A stretch of DNA of 64,000 bases from Neonectria sp. B-13 (Eukaryota > Ascomycota > Sordariomycetes > Hypocreales > Nectriaceae). The stretch lies in assembly GCA_002682825.1 (NCBI GenBank), contig NOKP01000007.1:1550001-1614000 (forward strand). Direction: 5' to 3'. The notes beneath the pieces are model-generated. The model was not told the DNA's origin. It did not search any database and worked only from the letters and a program-made list of their open reading frames with translations. Position 1 is the first letter of the stretch; every line of letters starts with the position of its first letter. Positions 55,734-64,000 of this stretch are shown piece after piece. The position numbers and the translations under genes were made by a program.

Positions 55734-57438
55734 GGCGAGGAACTTGGAGAACGGATAATGGTCCAAACGAACGAGAGCGTGTAAATTAACGAACCGTTAA
55801 ATGCCAAAGCGGCAAAACGGGGCGCCGATGCTTTTCAAGTCTAGATGACCGATCGAGCTCCAACCAGTAGCCACCATGTCCACAGTGAAAGGGGATAGCA
55901 ATTTTCACGTGCGAGACTCTTGGCAGAAATCGTGTAGACTCCGGTCTCTGACAAAGGCCAACAAGATCGCCAGGCGGAAGTCCCCCAACCGGTCACGCTG
56001 AGGCCGAGACAACAAGAACACGAACCGGGAAAACAAGGCGGGGGCTCGGCACAAGCGTTGGAGGTGAACAAGGGTTATAAACTTTAATTACGAGACTGAC
56101 AGGGCAAAAATGAGCAGGCCAGAGACGGGAAGTCAGCGGGTTTCGCGGTTAAGTTTGTCTAGGACCGCGGGCCGACCCCTGAGGATAATGACTCGTGGGG
56201 CTAGATCGTCAATAGCTCCACCGGATTCGACGCTTTATGACTAACTACCGATGTGACCCTGGTCGTTGCGGATATATCCTAGACTAGGAACTACGAGGGA
56301 CTCTCGATTGTGACTTTTCCCCCCATCATATGCATCAGGCATCTCATCAATAATCGAGATCTGATCTGGTCGACCGCCTTTTCTTTGCACGTAGTATCGA
56401 GCCAGGTTTACTAGGCTCAAAGCTGGGGTAATTCTCGTTTCAGCCGCGACAATGTATGGGCAAGAGTATGTCTGTAAAGGATGGTAGCCAAGGCTGGACA
56501 CAGAATGAGAGGTCTATTAAATGACAAATCATAGTACAACCGTACGTACAAATACAAAAGGGCGACCTTCTCCGCAAGGATCATTCAATTGTGCGGTCTA
56601 CGAATGTAGTGAGCATAACCCTGGTACATCTTTCCAATTGAGGGGGGGGGCCGTGTGGAGAGCCGAAAGCTAGTCACTGAACCCGGCAACTCGCACGGGG
56701 AAGAAGGCGGCCACGACAAGGTGAATCAAATCATTTGGACCGAAGGCCAGCTTTTCTCAAACCATTTGGGGTTATAGAGCCCTTTCTTTCTCTGCCAAAG
56801 GCTATAATTATGAATATCTATGTGAGGAGCACTGATAGACGCACGGCACTGCATCTATCTATCTATCTCAGACGGAATCGCATAAACCGAACAGCCAACA
56901 CAGCGTCGCATTGCTCCCCAACCCCCGCAACCCCGGTTCTTTTAAAGCAGAAAGCCAGGTAGAAATTAAGATTTACCACTCGAATTCCTTCCGCTTGCTG
57001 GGGTTGCGTAATTCCTGCAAGGCCCGGGTAAGCCCTTGCAGTACCGGAGCTATGGCCGAAGCCGCGAACAAGCAAAGATCGACATGCTACACGACCAACA
57101 CGACGGGGGTTGTCCAGCTACTTGCCTGGGCATTTCATAGCGAAGGAATCGACCGTAAGCATACATGAACCTCCTGCTTGCATAGCCAATCGCATTCTGG
57201 CGGATAGTCTACCCTGGCCTTCCGCATGCATGTACCCTTGATTCCAAAACTTTGAACCAAATGCGCGGTTTTTGTCAGCTTCGGAGCCAACCACAGTCAA
57301 GATCTGTGTCGCTTTTTCCTAAAGAGATGATCATTTCCGTCGACAAAAAGTAAAAAGCTCCCACGGACGGTACATTGTTTTCTGCACACCTCCAAGACGT
57401 TGAAGGTAACCTCGTGGTTTCACTTTATTGTAGCAATT
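55734..57438. other. Long divergent intergenic region
   Basis: About 1.7 kb holding the promoters of the Pth11-type gene and the FAD oxidase. It contains a short (ATCT)n run near 56851-56868 and a G-tract near 56643-56651. No gene with a recognisable domain was found. Confidence 0.45.
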
Positions 57439-59240
57439 ATGCGCTTCGACACAGCCATTCGGGCCCAGGCTTTCGCCGTCCTGTCTACCTGGACGCCAGC
57501 AGCACAGGCCTATGCTATTGAAACGAGGGAGTCCCTGGAAAATTGCGTAAGCGAACCAGTCCATCCCGGCCAAGCTCCCCAGGGCTGACAACCTGCTTGC
57601 CTCACAGTGTGCTTCGTTGGAGACTGCCGGCTTGAAGAACGTCTTCTACCCGGCCAGTGACAGTTACGAAGCCCGCACGGAGTCGTACTTCTCCATCTCC
57701 TCACAGTTGAAGCCGTACTGCATCGTCCAGCCCGAGTCCGCTGAAGACGTGGCCGTCATCCTGACTACCTTGACCCCTATCGCCGATTGCCAGTTTGCCA
57801 TCCGCAGCGGAGGCCACACTGTCTGGCCGGCCAACAACAGTAAGTACACTCTAGTGTATCGCATTGACGAAGGCGGACGGATCTCTAACGGTTTGCAGTC
57901 AACGATGGTGTCACAATTGACATGGGTACGGATAACCTTTTGACATTGAACCGACCCCGTGCTCACATCAGCTATTCGCAGGGCTTATGAACAAAACTAC
58001 TTACGTCCCGGACACCAAGATTGCAAAGATTCAAGCCGGATCCAGATGGAAGGAGGCTTATGGCGCACTTGAATCTTACGGCGTGACAGTCCCTGGCGGC
58101 CGTACCGCTACTGTCGGTGTCGCCGGGTTCCTGACTGGAGGCGGCAACACTTTCTACACAGGTCGTCGCGGCTTTGGGTGTGATAATGTTGTCAACTTTG
58201 AAGTTGTTCTCGCCAGCGGGTAAGATTGACTATCCCTGGTCTGAAGGAGAAGACGTTTACTAACAACTGGCTCTACTAGGGACATCATCAACGCCAATGC
58301 CAACGAGAATAGCGATCTGTTCAAGGCACTCAAGGGCGGTTCCGCGAACTTCGGCATCGTGACTCGCTTCGACATGCAAGCCTTCGACGCTCCTCTACTC
58401 TGGGGAGGGCTCGTGACCTACGATAAAAACACCACCGACAAGCATATCAACGCCTACCACGACTGGACAAACAACATCGAGAACTATATGGATGGCTCCG
58501 CCATTCCCTTCTGGACCTATAGTCCTACGACGAAGGATATTTCCATCACGGTTGCTTACGAGGACACAACGGGCGCCGTGTCCCCACCTGCCTTCAATCA
58601 GTTCATGAAAATCCCAAATGCGACATCTTCGATGCGCAAGGACACGCACCGAAACTTGGCTGTTGAGCTCGAACTGATCAGCGGGTATCGGTAAGCTTCA
58701 CTCCTTCTATGTGAAGTCTAGAATGCTAACGCGTCCCCAAGTAACGTCTGGTTTGCCATCACCTTCAAGAACGACAAGGCTCTGTACAAGAAGGCCTTGA
58801 ACCTACACAAGCAGTTCGTCAACGATTGGAAGGCTCAATCCCCCGATGGCGACTTTATCTGTCACGGAATCTTCCAGGCAATTCCGACCATCTTCTCCAA
58901 GCACTCGGTTGAAAAGGGCGGCAACGTGATGGGCCTGGACCGTGTAACCGAAAACGCCGTCATGTTCCAGGTACAACTGATGATCAATGGCGTCGAGCAA
59001 GAGAAGATTGCCCGGAAGCGAATGGTTCAGTTCCGAAAGACAATCAAAAAATTCAGCGTCGACAAGGGAGGTGCCGTCGATTGGGAGTACCTCAATTACG
59101 CGGATTTCACGCAAGATCCCCTGGCGAAATACGGCGAGGAGAACATTGAGTTCATCCGTGAGGTCGCCGCCAAATACGACCCGGATGAGGTTTTCCAGAC
59201 CCGACTACCAGGAGGTTTCAAGATCTCCCACGTCGCTTAA
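57439..59240 (+). CDS. Secreted FAD-linked oxidase (VAO/BBE-like, FAD_binding_4)
   Basis: Oxidises an organic substrate with O2 using a bound flavin (family knowledge). Exons 57439-57546, 57608-57839, 57899-57925, 57982-58219, 58280-58690 and 58742-59240 give 504 aa. The N-terminus ends AAQAYA and may be a weak signal peptide. The FAD domain spans about 60-240: QFAIRSGGHTVWPANNSIND contains the histidine expected for covalent flavin attachment, and GVTVPGGRTATVGVAGFLT the second FAD loop. The cysteine used for bicovalent attachment in berberine-bridge-type enzymes is absent there. The C-terminal end TRLPGGFKISHVA follows the substrate domain. The third exon is only 27 bp. Confidence 0.9.
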
Positions 59241-59921
59241 GCCTTCTCAAATTGTAATGTTTGGCAAAGTTGCATGTCTATCTTCATAAAGCTCCTCGCC
59301 CCTACAATTAGCACAGGTCAGCATTGAAGTTCTTAGAAGCAACCAGATAGTAAAAGTAACAAAGAAGGAATTGAACCAGTCTACTTCCCCCTTTTATCCT
59401 CTCCCACTGCTACATGATTGCCTACCACTTTTCTAAACTGTACTATCACCCCGCAACGGAAAGAAAGCAACTTAAGACCTAGGCCGTAGGCCGTAGGCCG
59501 CCCTAAGACTGAGATTATCAGACAGTCAGGCGTCTTTACAAAATTTCGAATGGCACTCTGCTTTCTTATGTGCTTGTTGGTGATATGCAGATGTGCAAAA
59601 CTGTTATTGTCCACCTTCGGGCATTCATTTCCGGCTACCCTATAGCCGTCAATTAATTTTGTAAAGAAAGGAATTACTTGATGCGGACAGGAAACAAGTC
59701 AACCAGCTCTAAAGAGTCAGGGCATAAGTTATAATGTAATACAGAGAACATACTTCAATAAAATATTAATGCTGAACCTGGACGGGGAGTTTCCACGCAT
59801 CCCTAGTGAGACGGGCCACTTCAGGATGGACGTTGGTATAGGTTTATATTTTCTATAGGGTAGGATAATGGCTGGATCTATTTGCTCACCCTCAACGCTG
59901 CGGTTTCCGAGGTGTTGAAAC
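59241..59921. other. Convergent intergenic region
   Basis: About 0.68 kb. It contains three tandem copies of TAGGCCG around 59479-59500. No gene seen. Confidence 0.45.
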
Positions 59922-60760
59922 CTACACCGGGTATGGAGGGTCTGGAATCCGAGATGGAGTTCTGTATCTGTCGATTAATCCATCACCGTTTACCCTCGTA
60001 AGACTGGAAATGCTGTCACTCTGGCTATCCGTTATATCTTCAGGTTGAGTATGTATGGGAAGGTTATCGGACACCATCTCCCATGGGCCATGCTGAGACA
60101 TGCGATCCGGGAATACACTCTGTTCCCCATAGCCGTAGCCTTTGTTTCCATCGCGGTTCGTCTGATAGTGGCTGCGCGCCAGTGCAAAATCAACGATAAT
60201 TGAAATGAGAAAGAAGATGCTGTAGTGATCATCAGCTATGTTCATGAATTCGGCGCGATGGCTTGAGCAGTCAACTGAAGAATCAGGTAACAGGATGCCT
60301 ACATAATGATGATAGCTGCAGCGAGACAAGCAGTTTGTAGTTGGCATGCAACCCGATAAGTTGGCAATACCAGGGAACCCCTCTTCCCTTTGACCTTAGA
60401 CTTCGCCAATCCTTGTCCGTAGGGTGTGATAACCTCGCCCCTGCAGTTACCAGCGCCATGTTTATTAGCAACCGCGACATAAACAAAGCAAGCTAGGAAC
60501 CCAGTATCTAATATGATAGCGATCAATGATGCTATGGGAACGCCACCGATGCAGCAAAAAAGAAGCACACCTAGAAGACCATAGAGTACCGCGCTACCAG
60601 AGATGCCCTCAACCGCCCGAATTTGGGTGCTGATTTCGAAGCCATGCGTGGCTAAAGTTGCGAGAAAATATGTGTAAACGGCGAGTATAAGAGCAGCTGA
60701 TCCAAGCTGTATACCTCTGATGAGCCATTGTAGACATTTGAGACCGGCTCGACCGCCCAT
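59922..60760 (-). CDS. Small tetraspan membrane protein, MARVEL-like
   Basis: Exons 60760-60303 and 60219-59922 give 251 aa. Four hydrophobic helices are visible: GIQLGSAALILAVYTYFLAT, VLYGLLGVLLFCCIGGVPIA with LIAIILDTGFLACFVYVAVA, and the helix formed across the splice (AAIIIIIFFLISIIVDFALA). The loop between helices 3 and 4 has NKHGAGNCRGEVITPYG, a Cys-containing loop seen in fungal MARVEL-type proteins. The C-terminal tail is polar and Ser/Asp-rich. MARVEL proteins shape membrane domains, but the exact role here is unknown. Confidence 0.75.
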
Positions 60761-61743
60761 GATTGCTACTCTGCACAAGAAGCTATCAATGACTAGGACA
60801 AGATGTGTCGAAGCCTTAAGTGCGTTCTATAAATGATAGTTGAAGACTCCCAGTTTAGCTGCGCCACGACGATTTCGTCAGCGTTTGTTTAAGTCGTCAG
60901 TCTTCTTCACCTTTACTCATGCAACCTGGCTGGCAATCTATAACAACGGGTTCGGTCTCGGGTTCGGTCTCAGTCTCGGTCTCGGTCTGGGTCCCGGTTT
61001 CGTTCCAAATGTTTCACCTTTCACCTGTTTCGTATTACATTGGATTGAATTTATTATAATGTTTCCTTGACTGTGCTCTTGGTTTCTGGAACAATCGCCA
61101 ATTGCGATTAGGTCGTGAGTCTTACTCCTATAGGTGTCATACCCCTTGATTCTTTGGCCCTAGTGGAATTGCCCGCCTCCCCTCCGCTGGACTAATACAA
61201 CCTCACTACGCAACTTAGTTAGTGTGTCTCGGCTGTGCGGATGATTTTGGCCATTTCATTTTATCCTCTTGTGCCTGTATTGTGTTTTGCGTGGGCACGT
61301 TCAACCTCCATGCGAGTTGGAAACATCAGGTAGGTTTTACCTGAGCCTTTATGATAACTCGGTTTCCCATGTCTTTTGTGTTATATAATATAATTTAGTT
61401 GACAATGTGCCTTGGCTTTTTAACGCACTTATCAAAAGGGCTTTACTTAGCCTCGTTACTTGTTGCACAAGTCAAGGTTGAAAGAGGTTTAATTGAGTCT
61501 AATTGTAGCATTTAGATGATCCTGTCTAATGCAATGGGGAAAATATCCATAAACTCCCGTCTTTATCATCACTACTTTAGACCCCGCTTGGCTTCGCCGC
61601 GGTTCTTTTGTTCATCTCTATAGCTGTGGGGGAAGAAGCCGGCCTGCCCTCTACCGCGCTCTTCGTTGCAGCTTTATAGTCCTTGTACTCAAAAAAAGAA
61701 ACGCCAGCCTCGAAAAAAGAGAGTTTGCTAGCAAATACGCGAA
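60761..61743. other. Intergenic with a CGGTCT-type hexamer tract
   Basis: About 1 kb. Around 60948-61005 there is an imperfect tandem run of CGGTCT/CGGTTC hexamers. A plus-strand frame through it (60840-61070) is repeat-driven and not credible as a gene. Confidence 0.5.
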
Positions 61744-62283
61744 TTAGTCATCATCCTCTATTTCGAGCCCACTGCGGATTTCCACCCAAAAGCTGATGCA
61801 AAAGTCCATGGTCGAGAGAAGGCTAGGCACTAACCACATGATGATGCCCAACACTAGAATAACCCATCCAAGGGCGCAGGTAACACCCTGGCAAGATTGC
61901 GTGTTTGCTTGAAGCGTCATGAATGCAACAGCAGCCCAAAAGACAATTTCAAGGGAGTTGAGAATCAGATTCGCTTTGAAGCTCATCCATTTCCGGAAGT
62001 ACCGGGTATGCTGGCTAAGAACTTGGTAGAGAATGAAGATCATTGACTTGGCGGCCTGTTTCCAATGCTTAGCTTGGTGCTTCGTAGATCTTGATGGAAT
62101 TTCGAGGCATCCTACCATTCCCAGGGCCATACTGCCAGATCTGGTCCTCGGGGCATTTCGATTGCGCAAGGCAAGGCGCACCAGACCCAGGATGAGAACC
62201 ACCAGAGACAAAATGAGCTCCACAATATGCACTGGCAACTTGAAACGAGAGATGAAAACCCGTCTCAGCACGTTACTATGCAT
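61744..62283 (-). CDS. Small membrane protein, tetraspan-like, unknown function
   Basis: A single frame of 179 aa from ATG. Hydrophobic helices: VELILSLVVLILGLVRLAL (about 21-39), a weaker SMIFILYQVL region, NLILNSLEIVFWAAVAFMTL (about 106-125) and ALGWVILVLGIIMWLVPSLL (about 136-155). The loop ahead of the last helix has a Cys pair (QSCQGVTCAL) and the tail is acidic (EIEDDD). The layout resembles the MARVEL-like neighbour, so the two may be distant relatives (inference). An intron between helices 1 and 2 cannot be excluded. Confidence 0.6.
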   Translation of the reverse strand: MHSNVLRRVFISRFKLPVHIVELILSLVVLILGLVRLALRNRNAPRTRSGSMALGMVGCLEIPSRSTKHQAKHWKQAAKSMIFILYQVLSQHTRYFRKWMSFKANLILNSLEIVFWAAVAFMTLQANTQSCQGVTCALGWVILVLGIIMWLVPSLLSTMDFCISFWVEIRSGLEIEDDD

Positions 62284-63074
62284 GGCCGCGGCGTTGCACT
62301 TATTTGCAGATTCCGAGAAGGATGTTTAGGATGTAACCTTGGGAGGGTGATGAGCAAAGTCGCTAGATGAACGTCTTGACAAGCCAAAGGAGAGATGTCG
62401 ATTGATGAACGTGGTAGAAGCGGCTGAGACTTTGAAGATGCCGGGAATTCATGGGTCAAGAGCAGGGGACGGCTCACAATTTTATCTTTAATAATTCCCT
62501 GACGGAGGGTCCTGACTTGAGGCTGTGTGCTTGACACACAGTTCGGTCTCGCTCCCAGTCGTCTTGGCATACCGCACAACGCTGCAGGATCATTATGGAT
62601 GTGACGACCAGATCTACAGTCGGGCGTTGCCATCGGGCTTAGCCGCGGGGAGTGCTAAAACAGACTCGCTTTAGAAATTCTACCTGGGTTAATTTGCCCT
62701 TCATTCAGGTCAATGATATAATTAGGCCAGGGCGTGATTAATCGTATGCTTCCTAAATAAAGCTTGGGTCAATCTCTGTTCGCAGATAAAGTGGCTCCGG
62801 TTTCGGTTTCGGTTTCGGTCTAGGATTCGGGGCCATCGACGATTGGCCCGCTAGGACAATCATCCGCGTCAGTCACGGACTTCAGGCGTGAACAAAGTCC
62901 GAATCCATACAAGCCAGTCTCGACCCTGGTCAGACGATGGTGGTGAATACCATCAAAGCCAAGGCACAGCCACCACGACTTCAAAGAAGCAGATCTTCCC
63001 TTCCGACACTTCGTGTTTCTTTGTTATTGATTCCCCAATATTTTTCTTCGCACATTCAGCTCCAACCACTTGCA
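62284..63074. other. Intergenic with a CGGTTT hexamer tract
   Basis: About 0.8 kb. Around 62797-62820 there are tandem CGGTTT units, similar to the tract at 60948-61005. It includes the promoter of the MFS gene. An in-frame ATG upstream (62937) is less likely to be the start than 63075. Confidence 0.45.
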
Positions 63075-64000
63075 ATGGCAGACGAATCTCCAGAATTCGA
63101 GGAGTCGAACTCATCCCACGAAACCGATAACTTCAAGGTGGGATGGAAACAGCCAACTGACCAGGATCCCGAGAATCCAATGAACTGGTCGACGCGTCGA
63201 AAATGGAGCAACATCGGAATTCTGTCCCTCATCACCTTTCTAACGTAAGGGCGTGTCTCATTACAAGCGTGAGACACTGGCTTACTCTTGCAGGCCACTC
63301 GCATCTTCCATGATGGCACCTGGAGTACCTGAAATTTTGGAAGATTTCAACACCACAAACGATGAAGTCGCGACATTCATGGTCTCGGTATTTGTCCTTG
63401 GATTTGCATTTGGGCCTCTATTGATGGCACCTATGAGCGAGCTATACGGACGTACGCCAGTGTATCACATTTGCAACTCGCTGTTTGTCGTCTTCTCGAT
63501 TGGATGCGCCCTTTCCCAGAACCCGGCCATGCTCATGGCATTCCGTTTTTTATCCGGTTTTGTCGGTGTCGCAGTGGTGACCTGCGGAAGCGGCTCGATA
63601 GCTGATATGATACCTGCTGAGCAACGAGGTGCGGCTATGGCTGTCTGGTCAATAGGTCCTCTGCTGGGTCCTGTTATTGGACCAGTCTGTGCTGGGTTTC
63701 TTGTTGAAGCTCAAGGTTGGCGATGGGTATTCTGGGTGATTACTATTGTGGTAAGAAAGCGTTGAGCCTCTTAGAAAAATATGCCCCTCCTTGCTGGCAG
63801 TTGATGGCTGACAACAAGATTAGTCCGGTGTTACAGTTCTGGCATCGTTCTTCATACTTCGCGAAACGTATGCTCCTGTCCTCCTCGAACGAAAAGCAGC
63901 AGAGTTGAGAAAGTCTACCGGGAACGAACTATACCAGTCGAGCATGAAACAAGAGGGAACGCCGAAGGAGGTCTTCCTCATCGCCATCGCTCGGCCAGCC
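63075..64000 (+). CDS. MFS transporter, DHA1 (12-helix) multidrug type, 3' end outside the window
   Basis: Exons 63075-63244, 63294-63750 and 63824 to beyond 64000; 268 codons are visible. The hydrophilic N-terminus (about 45 aa) contains DPENPMNWSTRRKW, typical of fungal DHA1 pumps. Then FLTPLASSMMAPGVPEILED and motif A-like MAPMSELYGRTPVY, GSGSIADMIPAEQRGAAMAV, GPLLGPVIGPVCAGFLVEA (motif C) and LREYAP-type RETYAPVLLERKAAELRK in the central loop. It is a multidrug or polyamine-type exporter; the substrate cannot be told. Nothing broken in the visible part. Confidence 0.9.

Noticed and set aside
60840..61070. A plus-strand frame through the hexamer tract giving an LGLGLG-type protein.
   Set aside because: The apparent protein is produced by the tandem repeat; no conserved feature outside it.

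Overview
The window is nuclear DNA of a filamentous ascomycete (Pezizomycotina; a Sordariomycete is likely but not proven). Genes carry short 47-90 bp GT-AG introns with CTAAC/CTGAC-type branch sites. They encode fungus-typical families: Zn2Cys6 regulators, HET and HeLo proteins, a Pth11-type membrane protein, alpha-arrestin, MFS pumps and GH43. There is no prokaryotic operon logic, no rRNA, no convincing tRNA, and no intact transposon.

Layout. 1-4.8 kb: a PHO89-like phosphate symporter behind a long promoter with five CACGTG E-boxes. 5-11 kb: degraded fragments, an alpha-arrestin, a relic zinc-finger fragment head to head with a HET-domain gene. 11-20 kb: an unknown PY-motif protein, a Ure2-type glutathione transferase, a regulator-like protein without a zinc finger, and a T5orf172 protein with membrane segments. 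20.7-24.5 kb: a small secreted cysteine-rich protein that appears frameshifted, then a DHA2-type MFS pump. 25-33 kb: a compact metabolic neighbourhood of haloacid-dehalogenase-like hydrolase, Zn2Cys6 regulator, hotdog thioesterase, a crotonase/acyl-CoA ligase fusion, and a GNAT acetyltransferase. 33.5-42.3 kb: GH43 glycosidase, amino acid transporter, amidohydrolase and a Zn2Cys6 regulator. 42.8-44.8 kb: a serine carboxypeptidase pseudogene with several independent lesions. 45.6-47.4 kb: a HeLo-domain protein. 48-51.2 kb: a TcuA-like FAD dehydrogenase divergent from a mitochondrial tricarboxylate carrier whose frame is broken. 51.6-56 kb: a NirA-type regulator and a Pth11-type seven-helix protein. 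57.4-64 kb: a VAO-type FAD oxidase, two small tetraspan-like membrane proteins and the start of a DHA1-type MFS pump cut by the window edge.

The most system-like unit is 26.5-33.2 kb. A local regulator, a CoA ligase, a crotonase and a thioesterase could together activate, transform and release a carboxylic acid, with ligase and crotonase in one polypeptide. A second pairing is the TcuA-like dehydrogenase with the tricarboxylate carrier (48-51 kb), where the carrier looks inactivated. Accessory genes in the window are often damaged: at least five loci carry frameshifts, nonsense codons or a lost metal ligand.

Exon boundaries were placed by hand from splice consensus, reading phase and family conservation. 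Each assembled CDS was checked to be a multiple of three.
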